Below are positions 8,501-17,846 of a DNA stretch of 64,000 nucleotides, piece by piece. The notes beneath the pieces were generated by a model. It was not told the origin of the DNA. It made no database searches and saw only the letters and a list, made by a program, of their open reading frames with translations. The stretch's first letter is position 1; the number at the start of each line of letters is the position of its first letter. The position numbers and the translations under genes were made by a program. Source of the stretch: Wenjunlia vitaminophila DSM 41686 (GTDB lineage Bacteria; Actinomycetota; Actinomycetes; Streptomycetales; Streptomycetaceae); the NCBI RefSeq assembly GCF_000380165.1, contig NZ_KB904635.1, positions 210,484-274,483 on the forward strand. Direction: 5' to 3'.

Positions 8501-9364
8501 TCAGCGGCTCGGGCGCAGGTGCACGATGTCACCGGCACCCACCACCCGCTGCCCCTCGTCGGTGGAGAGCACCAGCCGGCCGTCCCCGTCCACCGCCACG
8601 GCCTCGCCGACCAGGGAGTCACCGCCGGGCAGCTCGGCCCTGACCACCTGCCCCAGGGTGGCGCAACCCGCGACGTAGGCCTCGTGCAGCCGGGACCGGG
8701 TCGGGTCGCCGTCCTGTTCCCGCCACTGGACGTACCACTCGGCGAGGCGGCGCAGCACGGCGCGCAGCAGCGGGTCGCGGTCGGTGACCGGGGCGCCGGC
8801 GAGGGCCAGGGAGGCGGCCGTGGACATCGGCAGTTCCTCGGCCCGCAGGCTCACGTTGATCCCGATGCCGAGCACCACGGAGTGGCCGTCCACCCGCTCG
8901 GCGAGGATGCCGCCGACCTTGCGTGGCTCGCCGTCCACGGTGACCAGCAGGTCGTTGGGCCACTTCAGGGCGGTGTCCACCCCGGCGGCGCGGGCCAGGG
9001 CGGTGGCCGTGGCCACCCCGGCGAGCAGCGGCAGCCAGCCCCAGCGCTCCGCCGGGACCGGCTCGGGCCGCAACACCACGGAGAAGAACAGGCCGGAGCG
9101 CGCCGGGGCGGTCCACCGCCGGTCGAGGCGTCCGCGCCCCGCCGACTGCTCCTCGGCGACCAACACCGCGCCCTCCCCCACGGTGCCGGCACGGACCCGG
9201 TCGACCAGGTCGGTGTTGGTGGAGCCGGTGGTCGCGACCACGTCGACGCTGGTCCACAGGGCTGTCGGGTGGAGGAGTCGGCGGCGCAGCAACGCCTGGT
9301 CCAGCGGCGGCCGGTCCAGGTCGGACCAGCGGGAGCGCGGGTGGGGGTCGTTCGGAGTGGCCAC
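8501..9364 (-). CDS. birA: Biotin--[acetyl-CoA-carboxylase] ligase
   Basis: Activates biotin with ATP and attaches it to the biotin carboxyl carrier domain of acyl-CoA carboxylases. The 287-residue protein has the hallmark GRGRLDRRW segment (biotinoyl-AMP binding), the KWPNDLLV motif and a C-terminal SH3-like domain. It has no N-terminal winged-helix domain, so it is a monofunctional (class I) ligase and not a repressor. It is divergent from pccB, whose partner subunit accA2 carries the lysine it would modify. GTG at 9364 is the only sensible start and has at best a weak ribosome-binding site. Confidence 0.94.
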   Translation of the reverse strand: MATPNDPHPRSRWSDLDRPPLDQALLRRRLLHPTALWTSVDVVATTGSTNTDLVDRVRAGTVGEGAVLVAEEQSAGRGRLDRRWTAPARSGLFFSVVLRPEPVPAERWGWLPLLAGVATATALARAAGVDTALKWPNDLLVTVDGEPRKVGGILAERVDGHSVVLGIGINVSLRAEELPMSTAASLALAGAPVTDRDPLLRAVLRRLAEWYVQWREQDGDPTRSRLHEAYVAGCATLGQVVRAELPGGDSLVGEAVAVDGDGRLVLSTDEGQRVVGAGDIVHLRPSR

Positions 9365-9541
9365 CCGCCCAAGCCTAGGGGGAGGGTGGCGCGTTCTCGT
9401 CGCGCGGCGCACCCGCGACTGTGGCGGACGCCGCAGCGCCCCGCACACCTGCACGGATACGCTACGCAGAGTGCCCGTTCCCCGCCGCCCACCGGCGGCG
9501 CCCGTCGGACAGCACCCTGACAGAGCAGGAGAGTCGCCACG

Positions 9542-11146
9542 ATGGCCGAGTCGGAGACCGCCCCCCACCAGCCGGGCATCCACACCACCGCGGGCAAGAT
9601 CGCGGACCTGCGACGGCGGATCGAAGAGGCCACCCATGCCGGTTCCGCACGCGCCGTCGAGAAACAGCACGCCAAGGGGAAGATGACCGCCCGGGAGCGG
9701 GTGGCGCTGCTGTTGGACGAGGGGTCGTTCGTCGAGCTCGACGAGTTCGCCAGGCACCGTTCCACCAACTTCGGGATCGAGCGGAACCGCCCCTACGGCG
9801 ACGGTGTGGTGACCGGTTACGGCACCGTCGACGGCCGCCCGGTGTGCGTGTACTCGCAGGACTTCACGGTCTTCGGCGGGTCCCTCGGCGAGGTCTACGG
9901 CGAGAAGATCGTCAAGGTGATGGACTTCGCGTTGAAGACCGGCCGCCCGATCATCGGCATCAACGACGGTGGTGGCGCCCGCATCCAGGAGGGCGTGGTG
10001 GCGCTGGGTCTCTTCGGCGAGATCTTCCGCCGGAACACCCTGGCCTCCGGGGTGGTCCCCCAGATCTCCCTGATCATGGGCCCGTGCGCGGGCGGCGCGG
10101 TGTACTCGCCGGCCATCACCGACTTCGTGGTGATGGTGGACCAGACGTCCCACATGTTCATCACGGGGCCGGACGTGATCAAGACCGTCACCGGTGAGGA
10201 CGTCGGCTTCGAGGAGCTCGGTGGCGCCCGCACCCACAACGCCACCTCGGGCAACGCCCACCACCTGGCCGCCGACGAGAAGGAGGCGGTGGAGTTCGTC
10301 AAGGCGCTGCTGTCCTACCTGCCGTCCAACAACCTCGAGGAGCCGCCGGCGTTCCCCGACGAGGCGCCGCTCGAGGTGCTGGCGGAGGACCTGGACCTCG
10401 ACGCGCTCATCCCCGACTCGCCGAACCAGCCCTACGACATGCACCGGGTGGTCGAGCGGATCCTGGACGACGGCGAGTTCCTGGAGACCCAGGAGCTCTT
10501 CGCGCCCAACATCATCACCGGCTTCGGCCGGGTCGAGGGGCACCCGGTGGGCATCGTGGCCAACCAGCCCATGCAGTTCGCCGGCACCCTGGACATCGAC
10601 GCCTCGGAGAAGGCCGCCCGCTTCGTCCGCACCTGCGACAGCTTCAACGTCCCGGTGATCACGCTGGTGGACGTGCCGGGGTTCCTGCCCGGCACCGACC
10701 AGGAGTGGAACGGCATCATCCGGCGCGGCGCCAAACTCATCTACGCCTACGCGGAGGCCACCGTTCCGCTGATCACGGTGATCACCCGCAAGGCGTACGG
10801 CGGCGCCTACGACGTCATGGGCTCCAAGCACCTCGGCGCCGACCTCAACCTGGCCTGGCCCACGGCGCAGATCGCGGTGATGGGCGCCCAGGGTGCCGTC
10901 AACATCCTGCACCGTCGCACCCTGGCCGAGGCCGGAACCCCCGAGGAGGCCGAGGAACTGCGCCAGCGGTTGATCGCCGAGTACGAGGACGCGCTGCTCA
11001 ACCCGTACGAGGCCGCGGAGCGCGGCTACGTGGACGCGGTGGTCATGCCGTCGGAGACCCGGAGCCACCTGGTGAAGGCGCTGCGGACGCTGCGCAACAA
11101 GCGCGAGTCGCTGCCGCCGAAGAAGCACGGCAACATCCCGCTCTGA
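9542..11146 (+). CDS. pccB: Propionyl-CoA carboxylase beta subunit
   Basis: Carboxyltransferase subunit that moves CO2 from carboxybiotin to propionyl-CoA (and perhaps acetyl-CoA), giving methylmalonyl-CoA. The 534 residues show the two crotonase-like halves, with acyl-CoA pocket loops at [12 protein letters not shown] and [19 protein letters not shown]. The Asp in GGAYDVM is, as I recall, the residue that favours propionyl-CoA in Streptomyces PccB. The start ATG has GGAGAG 8 bases upstream. It forms an operon with the small epsilon subunit directly downstream and would work with the biotin carrier subunit encoded at 12907-14670. Confidence 0.96.
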   Translation: MAESETAPHQPGIHTTAGKIADLRRRIEEATHAGSARAVEKQHAKGKMTARERVALLLDEGSFVELDEFARHRSTNFGIERNRPYGDGVVTGYGTVDGRPVCVYSQDFTVFGGSLGEVYGEKIVKVMDFALKTGRPIIGINDGGGARIQEGVVALGLFGEIFRRNTLASGVVPQISLIMGPCAGGAVYSPAITDFVVMVDQTSHMFITGPDVIKTVTGEDVGFEELGGARTHNATSGNAHHLAADEKEAVEFVKALLSYLPSNNLEEPPAFPDEAPLEVLAEDLDLDALIPDSPNQPYDMHRVVERILDDGEFLETQELFAPNIITGFGRVEGHPVGIVANQPMQFAGTLDIDASEKAARFVRTCDSFNVPVITLVDVPGFLPGTDQEWNGIIRRGAKLIYAYAEATVPLITVITRKAYGGAYDVMGSKHLGADLNLAWPTAQIAVMGAQGAVNILHRRTLAEAGTPEEAEELRQRLIAEYEDALLNPYEAAERGYVDAVVMPSETRSHLVKALRTLRNKRESLPPKKHGNIPL

Positions 11147-11165
11147 GTACCTTCGAGGAGTGTTC

Positions 11166-11360
11166 ATGAACGTCGTGCGAGGCAACCCGACCCCGGAGGA
11201 ACTCGCGGCCCTGGTGGCCGTCGTGGCCGCGGCCCGGGCCAGGGCCGCGGCGGTCCCCGCCCGGGGTCCCGTCTCGGTGTGGGCCCAGCGCGCCCGCAAC
11301 ATCCGCCCGGTACCGCACCCGGGCCCCGCGGCCTGGCGCTCGTCCGCCTGGCCCCGGTGA
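11166..11360 (+). CDS. accE: Acyl-CoA carboxylase epsilon subunit
   Basis: A 64-residue protein beginning VVRGNPTPEELAALVAVVAA, the typical N-terminal helix of actinobacterial epsilon subunits, which bridge the alpha and beta subunits and raise activity. The tail is Ala/Arg/Pro-rich. It starts 19 bases after the pccB stop with GAGGAG 5 bases before its ATG, so the two are translated from one mRNA. It is so small and divergent that the call rests mainly on the N-terminal motif and position. Confidence 0.9.
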   Translation: MNVVRGNPTPEELAALVAVVAAARARAAAVPARGPVSVWAQRARNIRPVPHPGPAAWRSSAWPR

Positions 11361-11379
11361 CCCGGGGCGGTTCCGGGGT

Positions 11380-11422
11380 CCGTCACGGGCCGCGCCCCGC
11401 CCGGCGGCACGGCCCGTGACGG
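11380..11422 (+). terminator. Stem-loop after pccB-accE
   Basis: A 13-base perfect stem (11380-11392 with 11410-11422) with a 17-base loop follows the accE stop by 20 bases. Its core gtcacgggcc is the same as in the terminator after accA2, so the two may share ancestry. Confidence 0.6.
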
Positions 11423-11441
11423 CGGCCCCTACCCTGATCGC

Positions 11442-12062
11442 ATGACCGACCAACGCGTTCTCGTCCTGGCCTCGGCGTCCCCCGCCAGGCTCGCCCTGCT
11501 CCGCACGGCGGGCCTGGCACCCCACGTCATGGTGAGCGACGTGGACGAGGACGCGTACTCGGCCGCGACGCCGGGGGAATTGGCCGGGGTGCTGGCCGAG
11601 GCGAAGGCCGCCGCGGTGGCGGCACGCGCACCCGAGGGTGCCCTGGTGCTGGGGTGCGACTCGGTGCTCGACCTGGACGGGCGGGCACTGGGGAAGCCGG
11701 CTGACGCGGCGGAGGCCGTCGCCCGTTGGCGGCAGATGCGCGGCAGGTCCGGGGTGTTGCGCACCGGCCACTGCGTGATCGACACGGCCAACGGCGCGCG
11801 GGCGGTGGGCACCGCGGCCACCACGGTGCACTTCGGCACCCCGGACGACGCGGAGATCGCCGCCTACGTGGCCACCGGGGAACCCCTGCGCGTGGCGGGC
11901 GCGTTCACCCTGGACGGGCACTCAGGCCCGTTCATCGAAGGTATCGAGGGCGATCACGGCAACGTGATCGGGCTCTCCCTGCCGCTGCTGCGCCGGTTGC
12001 TGGCGGAGCTGGACGTGCGGATCACCGATCTGTGGCAGCGGCTCACGCCGGACTCGGCTTGA
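11442..12062 (+). CDS. maf: Maf-family nucleotide pyrophosphatase
   Basis: House-cleaning enzyme that hydrolyses non-canonical or modified nucleoside triphosphates such as dTTP/UTP analogues. At 206 residues it has the N-terminal [13 protein letters not shown] motif, the [11 protein letters not shown] segment with the metal-binding Asp, the GKPADAAEA segment and the RTGHCV block. The start ATG is about 20 bases after the preceding terminator, and no strong ribosome-binding site is visible. The last 20 bases overlap the 3' end of the opposite-strand membrane-protein gene. Placement between the carboxylase subunit genes matches streptomycetes. Confidence 0.93.
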   Translation: MTDQRVLVLASASPARLALLRTAGLAPHVMVSDVDEDAYSAATPGELAGVLAEAKAAAVAARAPEGALVLGCDSVLDLDGRALGKPADAAEAVARWRQMRGRSGVLRTGHCVIDTANGARAVGTAATTVHFGTPDDAEIAAYVATGEPLRVAGAFTLDGHSGPFIEGIEGDHGNVIGLSLPLLRRLLAELDVRITDLWQRLTPDSA

Positions 12063-12540
12063 CCGCGCCGGGGCTGTGGGCACCGGAGTCGCCGGGCCCG
12101 TCGGGGCCCTGGCTCCCGTCGTCCTTCCCCGCGCTCCCGGGTGCGGCGTCGACGTCGTCGAAGAACATGATGCTGAGCACCAGCGTCCCGAGCACCAGCA
12201 TCAGCCCGGTGAACGCCAACCAGCCGACCAGGCCCACCGCGATCGCCCCCAGCAGCCCGTGCACCACGGCGGTGAGGACCGTCAGCACCTGCCCGAGCCG
12301 GCCAGGGCTGGTCTCCCGCAGCGCCGCGCGCGCGAGCATCACCGCGACGCCCACCAGGAACAGCCCGGTGGCCCCTCCGAGCACCCAGGAGCCGACCGAC
12401 ATCACTCCCGGGTCGGAACCCCCGAGTGACATGTCCTGGCGATCCACCACGATCCCCAGCACCCAGGTCAGACCGGCGATCCCGAGCCCCTCGACCACCA
12501 GCAGCACCGCCGCCGCGATCATCACCGCTCTGCGCACCAC
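12043..12540 (-). CDS. Predicted four-helix membrane protein
   Basis: A 165-residue integral membrane protein of unknown function. There are four hydrophobic segments, at about residues 5-28, 50-70, 82-103 and 106-126, followed by an acidic, Gly/Ser/Asp-rich cytoplasmic tail. No known domain can be named. The start is GTG at 12540, after GGGTGG. Its 3' end overlaps maf by 20 bases on the other strand. A fair promoter sits 40-70 bases upstream. Conserved position next to maf suggests a real gene found across streptomycetes, not a spurious frame. Confidence 0.8.
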   Translation of the reverse strand: MVRRAVMIAAAVLLVVEGLGIAGLTWVLGIVVDRQDMSLGGSDPGVMSVGSWVLGGATGLFLVGVAVMLARAALRETSPGRLGQVLTVLTAVVHGLLGAIAVGLVGWLAFTGLMLVLGTLVLSIMFFDDVDAAPGSAGKDDGSQGPDGPGDSGAHSPGAVKPSPA

Positions 12541-12580
12541 TCCACCCCCTGGGTGCCTAGTCGTTTTCGGACACCCCTGA

Positions 12581-12609
12581 AACCTACTAACGGGTAATGA
12601 ACGTCACAA
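12581..12609 (-). promoter_or_regulatory. Promoter of the membrane-protein gene
   Basis: Reading leftward, TTGTGA (12609-12604) and TAGGTT (12586-12581) are separated by exactly 17 bases, a reasonable housekeeping promoter. It lies 41-69 bases before the GTG at 12540. Confidence 0.5.
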
Positions 12610-12906
12610 GAGTCGTGCACGCAGAACCCCACGCGCACAGCCCTCCTCCGCAAACTTTACGGACTCCAGCAGTAGGAAGCCGACAAAGATTCCAGGGATG
12701 CACGAGAGCGGTCCGTTAGACATTACGGCGACGTGGGGCGTGCAGAAGCGGGTCATGACGCCCGACGTATCCTGGCAAAACAGGGCGTCCGCGCGCTCGT
12801 GCACCCGCGGGGTCGCCGACCGTGTGGGCAAGGCCACCTCCCCGGGTGGCTCGGCAGCACGTGTCGGCAGTACCTAAACTCACGTAGGTTCAAGAAGGGA
12901 GCCATC
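12610..12906. promoter_or_regulatory. accA2 upstream region with dyad
   Basis: Nearly 300 bases with no credible gene; it is more A/T-rich than its surroundings at 12600-12760. A short dyad ACCTA-N8-TAGGT at 12872-12889 lies 18-35 bases before the accA2 GTG and could be an operator or part of the promoter. A leftward 77-codon frame here has no protein-like features. Confidence 0.4.
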
Positions 12907-14670
12907 GTGCGCAAGGTGCTCATCGCCAACCGCGGGGAGATCGCGGTCCGCGTCGCTCGTGCCTGTCGGGATGCCGGGATCCACAGCGTTGCTGTCTACG
13001 CGGACCCGGACCGGGACGCGCTGCACGTCCGCGTGGCCGACGAAGCTTACGCGCTGGGCGGGGACACCCCGGCGGCCAGCTATCTGGACATCGCCAAGGT
13101 CCTCAAGGCGGCAGCCGACTCCGGGGCGGACGCGATCCACCCCGGGTACGGGTTCTTGTCGGAGAACGCGGAGTTCGCCCAGGCGGTGCTGGACGCAGGT
13201 CTGACCTGGATCGGCCCGGGGCCCGACGCGATCCGGGCACTCGGCGACAAGGTCGCCGCCCGGCACATCGCCCAGCGGGCCGGCGCCCCGCTGGTGGCCG
13301 GCACTCCGGACCCGGTCTCGGGTGCCGACGAGGTCGTGGCGTTCGCCACCGAACACGGCCTGCCGATCGCCATCAAGGCGGCGTTCGGCGGTGGTGGGCG
13401 CGGGCTCAAGGTCGCGCGCTCCCTGGAGGAGATCCCCGAGCTGTACGAGTCGGCGGTGCGCGAGGCGGTGGCGGCGTTCGGCCGCGGCGAGTGCTTCGTC
13501 GAACGCTACCTGGACCGTCCCCGGCACGTGGAGACGCAGTGCCTGGCCGACAAGCACGGCAACGTGGTGGTGGTCTCCACCCGTGACTGCTCGCTGCAGC
13601 GCCGCCACCAGAAGCTGGTCGAGGAGGCCCCGGCCCCCTACCTGTCCGACGCCCAGAACGCCGAGCTCTACCGGGCCTCCAAGGCGATCCTGCGGGAAGC
13701 CGGCTATGTGGGCGCGGGCACCTGCGAGTTCCTCGTGGGCCAGGACGGCACCATCTCGTTCCTCGAGGTGAACACCCGGCTCCAGGTGGAACACCCGGTC
13801 TCCGAGGAGGTCACCGGGCTCGACCTGGTGCGGGAGATGTTCCGGATCGCCGACGGCGAGGAACTCGGCTACGACGATCCCGAGGTCCGCGGCCACTCGA
13901 TGGAGTTCCGGATCAACGGTGAGGACCCGGGGCGCAACTTCCTCCCGGCCCCCGGCACCGTCGCCGTCTGGTCCCCGCCGTCCGGCCCCGGGGTGCGGTT
14001 GGACGCCGGCGTGGAGACCGGTTCGGTCATCGGCCCGGCCTGGGACTCCCTGCTGGCCAAGCTGATCGTCTCCGGCCGGGACCGCAACGAGGTGCTCCAG
14101 CGGGCCCGGCGCGCGCTGTCCGAGTTCTCGGTCGAGGGCATGGCCACGGCGCTGCCGTTCCACCGCGCGGTGGTCAGCGACCCGGCGTTCGCCCCCAAGG
14201 GCGACGAGCCGTTCGCGGTGCACACCCGGTGGATCGAGACCGAGTTCAACAACACCATCGCACCGTACGCCCCCACCGGTGTCGACTCCGGCGAGGAGGC
14301 CGAGGCGCGGGAGACCGTGGTGGTCGAGGTCGGCGGCAAGCGCCTGGAGGTCACCCTGCCGGCGGGGCTGGGCGCCGCCGCGGCACCGGTCGCCGGCGCG
14401 GGGAAGAAGGCTCCCAAGCGCAAGGCCTCGAAGAAGGCGGGCGCCGCGGCGTCCGGCGACTCGCTGGCCTCCCCGATGCAGGGCACCATCGTCAAGGTCG
14501 CCGTCGAGGAGGGCCAGGAGGTCGCCGAGGGGGACCTGGTGGTCGTCCTCGAGGCGATGAAGATGGAGCAGCCGCTGAACGCCCACCGCACCGGCACCGT
14601 GATGGCGCTGAACGCGGAGGTCGGGGCCACGGTCAGTGCCGGCGCGGTGCTCTGCGAGATCAAGGACTGA
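12907..14670 (+). CDS. accA2: Acyl-CoA carboxylase biotin carboxylase/carrier subunit
   Basis: The alpha subunit shared by acetyl- and propionyl-CoA carboxylases. Residues about 1-450 are the ATP-grasp biotin carboxylase domain, with the Gly-rich ATP loop (AAFGGGGRG), the lid and catalytic segments (EAPAPYLS and [20 protein letters not shown]). A Lys/Ala-rich linker follows near residues 500-520. The C-terminal carrier domain has EAMKME, whose Lys is biotinylated. At 587 residues it matches Streptomyces AccA2. GTG at 12907 is chosen because AGGGAG lies 5 bases before it. The substrate of birA and the partners pccB and accE are all encoded within 5 kb. Confidence 0.96.
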   Translation: MRKVLIANRGEIAVRVARACRDAGIHSVAVYADPDRDALHVRVADEAYALGGDTPAASYLDIAKVLKAAADSGADAIHPGYGFLSENAEFAQAVLDAGLTWIGPGPDAIRALGDKVAARHIAQRAGAPLVAGTPDPVSGADEVVAFATEHGLPIAIKAAFGGGGRGLKVARSLEEIPELYESAVREAVAAFGRGECFVERYLDRPRHVETQCLADKHGNVVVVSTRDCSLQRRHQKLVEEAPAPYLSDAQNAELYRASKAILREAGYVGAGTCEFLVGQDGTISFLEVNTRLQVEHPVSEEVTGLDLVREMFRIADGEELGYDDPEVRGHSMEFRINGEDPGRNFLPAPGTVAVWSPPSGPGVRLDAGVETGSVIGPAWDSLLAKLIVSGRDRNEVLQRARRALSEFSVEGMATALPFHRAVVSDPAFAPKGDEPFAVHTRWIETEFNNTIAPYAPTGVDSGEEAEARETVVVEVGGKRLEVTLPAGLGAAAAPVAGAGKKAPKRKASKKAGAAASGDSLASPMQGTIVKVAVEEGQEVAEGDLVVVLEAMKMEQPLNAHRTGTVMALNAEVGATVSAGAVLCEIKD

Positions 14671-14689
14671 CGCCTGCGGCACACCGTTC

Positions 14690-14728
14690 GTCACGGGCCC
14701 CGGCGCCGAGCGCGCCGGGGCCCGTGAC
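14690..14728 (+). terminator. Perfect 17-bp terminator hairpin
   Basis: A perfect 17-base-pair stem (14690-14706 with 14712-14728) with a 5-base loop lies 20 bases after the accA2 stop. Very stable, no U-tract. It separates accA2 from the leftward DeoR-family gene and could serve both. Confidence 0.85.
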
Positions 14729-14800
14729 GTGTGGGACTTGTGGGACGTGTGGCTGGAACGATGGCGGGTGACGTGTGGCGGGGCCGCGGTGCCCGGCCGG

Positions 14801-15670
14801 TCAGCGCCGACGCGAGGGCAGGGGCTGCCGCCGCGGTCCCGGCACCGGCAGGTCCCCGCGACGACCCGCGGTCTCCACCGCCGACGAGACCGTCCCGGCC
14901 ACCTCGACCCGCACCCCGCGGTCCATCAGGGCCTGCAACTCGGCGGCGGCGCGGTCCTGCCCCGGGGGTGGCTCGTCCGTGACCAGGTGGGCGATCACGT
15001 CCGTGGGCACCGTCTGGAACATGGTGTCCGTGCCCAGCTTGGTGTGGTCGGCCAGCACCACCACCTCGGCCGCGGCGTGCACCAACGCCCGGTCCACGCT
15101 GGCCGAGAGCATGTTGGACGTGGAGAGCCCGCGCTCGGCGGTGAGCCCCGCCCCGGAGAGGAACGCCCGGCTGACCCGCAGCCCGTGCAGGGACTGCTCG
15201 GCGCCGCTGCCCACCAGTGCGTAGTTGCTCCCGCGCAGGGTGCCGCCGGTCATCACCACCTCCACCCGGTTGGCGTGCGCCAGCGCCTGCGCCACCAGCA
15301 GGGAGTTGGTAACCACGGTCAGCCCGGGCACCCGGGCGAGCCGACGGGCCAGCTCCTGGGTGGTGGTGCCCGCACCCACCACGATCGCCTCGCCCTCCCC
15401 CACGAGGCTCGCGGCCCGATCAGCGATGGCCGTCTTCTCCGCGGCGGCCAGGTGCGACTTCTGTGGATACGCGGACTCCCGAGTGAAGCCACCGGGCAGG
15501 ACGGCACCCCCGTGGCGTCGGTCGAGCAGTCCTTCTGCCTCCAGCGCCCGCACGTCCCGCCGTACGGTCACTTCGGAGGTCTGGACGACACGGGCGAGCT
15601 CCCGGAGCGACACCGCTCCGTTCGCCCGCACCATTTCCAGGATCAATTGGCGACGCTCTGCTGCGAACAC
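14801..15670 (-). CDS. DeoR-family transcriptional regulator
   Basis: A 289-residue sugar-responsive DeoR-type repressor. An N-terminal helix-turn-helix covers residues about 3-55 (RRQLILEMVRANG through TVRRDVRALEAEGLLDRRHGGA, the usual DeoR signature). A DeoRC sensor domain follows from about 75 to 235 with the GTTTQELARRL phosphate-sugar loop. The ligand is presumably a phosphorylated sugar. Its targets are unknown. Because it lies in the nucleoside/deoxyribose neighbourhood it could control those genes, but its own upstream region lacks the CTACGCG-type dyad found there. The start is GTG at 15670. The 150 bases upstream contain repeated GAAACTG/CTGAAAG-like pieces that might be its operator. 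Confidence 0.9.
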   Translation of the reverse strand: MFAAERRQLILEMVRANGAVSLRELARVVQTSEVTVRRDVRALEAEGLLDRRHGGAVLPGGFTRESAYPQKSHLAAAEKTAIADRAASLVGEGEAIVVGAGTTTQELARRLARVPGLTVVTNSLLVAQALAHANRVEVVMTGGTLRGSNYALVGSGAEQSLHGLRVSRAFLSGAGLTAERGLSTSNMLSASVDRALVHAAAEVVVLADHTKLGTDTMFQTVPTDVIAHLVTDEPPPGQDRAAAELQALMDRGVRVEVAGTVSSAVETAGRRGDLPVPGPRRQPLPSRRR

Positions 15671-15818
15671 GAAACTGACAGTAACTCGCGTGACCGTCTA
15701 CTTTCAGCAGTTTGCACCTATTACCGGAAGTTGTTCGCAGAGCCCGCCGAGAAGTGCTATACGTGCCAGAGGGTTGTCCTCGGCGCCCGTTCGTCCGGCG
15801 CACCACGGCCGTGACCGG

Positions 15819-17294
15819 TCAGAACTGCTCCTCCTGCGTCTTGCGGGTGTGCAACTGCCGCGCCACCTCGGCGATGGAGCCGGACAGCGAGGGGTACACC
15901 GTGAACGCCTTGGCCACCTGCTCCACCGTCAGGTTGTTGTCCACGGCGATCGAGATCGGGTGGATCAGCTCACTGGCCCGCGGCGCCACCACCACACCGC
16001 CCACCACGATCCCGGTGCCCGGCCGGCAGAACAGCTTCACGAAGCCGTCCCTGATCCCCTGCATCTTGGCCCGCGGGTTGCGCAGGAGCGGCAACTTGAG
16101 CACCGACGCCCGGATGCGACCGGAGTCCACGTCGGCCTGGCTCGCGCCGACCGTGGCGATCTCCGGGTCGGTGAACACGTTGGACGCCACGGTCTTGAGG
16201 TTGAGCGGCACCACCACGTCACCGAGGATGTGGTACATCGCGATCCGGCCCTGCATCGCCGCCACCGACGCCAGCATCAGCACACCGGTGCAGTCACCCG
16301 CGGCGTAGATCCCCTGCGCGGTGGTGCGCGAGACCCGGTCCGTCCAGACGTGCCCGGACTCCTTGAGCCTGACGCCCGCTTCCTCCAGACCGATCCCGGC
16401 CGTGTTGGGGATCGAGCCGACGGCCATCAGGCAGTGGCTGCCCCTGATCACCCGGCCGTCGGCCAGGGTCACCTCGACGCCGTCGCCGGGGGCGCGTCCC
16501 TCCCGGGACACGTAGTCGGAGATCCGCTTCACGCTCTGCGCCCGGGAGCGCGCCATCACGTTCATCCCCCGGCGCCGGAACACGTCCTCGAGCAGCGCCG
16601 CGGCGTCCGGGTCCTCACCCGGCAGCACCCGGTCCCTGCTGGAGACCAGGGTGACCTTCGAGCCCAGGGCCTGGTACGCCCCGGCGAACTCCGCGCCGGT
16701 CACGCCGGAGCCGACCACGATCAGCTCGGCCGGGAGCTCGTCGAGGTCGTAGACCTGGGTCCACGTCAGGATGCGCTCCCCGTCCGGCTGGGCGTCCGGC
16801 AGCTCCCGGGGGTGGGCACCGGTCGCGATCAGCACGGCGTCGGCGAGCAGCGTCTGCGTGGAACCGTCCGCCGCCCGCACCACCACCCGGCGCGTCCCGT
16901 CCGGCTCCTGCCCCGCGTCGAGCCGGCCGTGCCCGCGCACCACCCGGCCACCGGCCCGCAGCACCGACTGGGTGATGTCGTGGGACTGGGCCAGCGCCAA
17001 CCGCTTCACCCTGCGGTTGACCTTGCCGAGATCCACCCCGACGACCCGGGCGGACTGCTCTATCGGCGGGGTGTCGTCGGCAACGATGATCCCGAGCTCC
17101 TCGTAGGAGGAGTCGAACGTCGTCATCACCTCAGCGGTGGCGATCAACGTCTTGGACGGAACGCAGTCGGTGAGCACCGACGCGCCGCCAAGACCGTCGG
17201 AGTCAACGACCGTCACCTCCGCGCCGAGCTGCGCGGCGACCAGGGCCGCCTCGTATCCGCCAGGTCCGCCACCGACAATCACGATCCGAGTCAC
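15819..17294 (-). CDS. LpdA-like NAD(P)H-quinone dehydrogenase flavoprotein
   Basis: A 491-residue FAD/NAD(P)H enzyme of the two-dinucleotide-binding family (RIVIVGGGPGGYEA at the N-terminus, VVGSGVTGAEFAG near residue 190, GIYAAGDCTG near 320, C-terminal dimerisation domain). The region that forms the redox disulfide in lipoamide dehydrogenases reads GGASVLTDCVPSK: only the second Cys is present, and the C-terminal His-Glu dyad is not seen. It is therefore not a disulfide reductase. It matches what I recall of mycobacterial LpdA, a quinone reductase. GTG at 17294 gives the family N-terminus VTRIVIVGG; ATG at 17303 is possible. Confidence 0.88.
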   Translation of the reverse strand: MTRIVIVGGGPGGYEAALVAAQLGAEVTVVDSDGLGGASVLTDCVPSKTLIATAEVMTTFDSSYEELGIIVADDTPPIEQSARVVGVDLGKVNRRVKRLALAQSHDITQSVLRAGGRVVRGHGRLDAGQEPDGTRRVVVRAADGSTQTLLADAVLIATGAHPRELPDAQPDGERILTWTQVYDLDELPAELIVVGSGVTGAEFAGAYQALGSKVTLVSSRDRVLPGEDPDAAALLEDVFRRRGMNVMARSRAQSVKRISDYVSREGRAPGDGVEVTLADGRVIRGSHCLMAVGSIPNTAGIGLEEAGVRLKESGHVWTDRVSRTTAQGIYAAGDCTGVLMLASVAAMQGRIAMYHILGDVVVPLNLKTVASNVFTDPEIATVGASQADVDSGRIRASVLKLPLLRNPRAKMQGIRDGFVKLFCRPGTGIVVGGVVVAPRASELIHPISIAVDNNLTVEQVAKAFTVYPSLSGSIAEVARQLHTRKTQEEQF

Positions 17295-17408
17295 ATGCCC
17301 CATTGTCCCGCACCCGCCCGATGACTCCCCACCGCCCCGCAGGGCGAGCCCCCGGACGGCGCCTGGCCTGGAACAACCCCAGAAAGCCCTTGGCTACGCT
17401 TGGTTCCC

Positions 17409-17846
17409 ATGTCGCTCTACGCCGCCTACGCCGGCAATCTCGACGCCCGGCAGATGGCCCGCCGCGCCCCGCACTCCCCGCTGCGCAGCACGGGCTGGCT
17501 GAACGGCTGGCGCCTCACCTTCGGCGGCGAACAGCTCGGTTGGGAGGGGGCCCTGGCCACCCTGGTCGAGGACGAGCTCTCCCAGGTCTTCGTGGCGCTG
17601 TACGACGTGGCCCCGTTCGACCAGCCGTCCCTGGACCGGTGGGAGGGGGTGCCGCTCGGGCTGTACCGCCGCACCAGGGTCCGGGTGCACACGCTGGACG
17701 GCGACGTCCCGGCCTGGATCTACGTCCTCAACGACTACGAGGGCGGCCTGCCCTCCGCGCGCTACCTGGGCGACATCGCCGACGCCGCGGAGTCCGCGGG
17801 TGCGCCGCACGACTATGTCATGGAACTACGGAAACGTCCCTGCTGA
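17409..17846 (+). CDS. Gamma-glutamylcyclotransferase-like protein
   Basis: A 145-residue protein of the GGCT/AIG2 fold. The substrate loop reads YAAYAGNLD, matching the YGSN-type loop of the family, and the core has EGVPLGLYRRTRVRV. It may cleave gamma-glutamyl peptides to 5-oxoproline, but many actinobacterial members are uncharacterised. ATG at 17409 is chosen; a TTG nine bases earlier would add three residues. The last 21 bases overlap the 3' end of the opposing WYL regulator gene. In streptomycetes I recall this gene sitting next to purine nucleoside phosphorylase, so the genes from 17.8 to 23.5 kb appear inserted between the two. Confidence 0.82.
   Translation: MSLYAAYAGNLDARQMARRAPHSPLRSTGWLNGWRLTFGGEQLGWEGALATLVEDELSQVFVALYDVAPFDQPSLDRWEGVPLGLYRRTRVRVHTLDGDVPAWIYVLNDYEGGLPSARYLGDIADAAESAGAPHDYVMELRKRPC

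Noticed and set aside
8235-8678. Open frames in the gap between birA and cya
   Set aside because: Composition is almost entirely Arg, Pro, Gly and Ala, and part overlaps birA in antisense.
12604-12837. 77-codon leftward frame upstream of accA2
   Set aside because: No ribosome-binding site, no domain or hydrophobic pattern consistent with a small protein, and it overlaps the accA2 and membrane-protein promoter regions.
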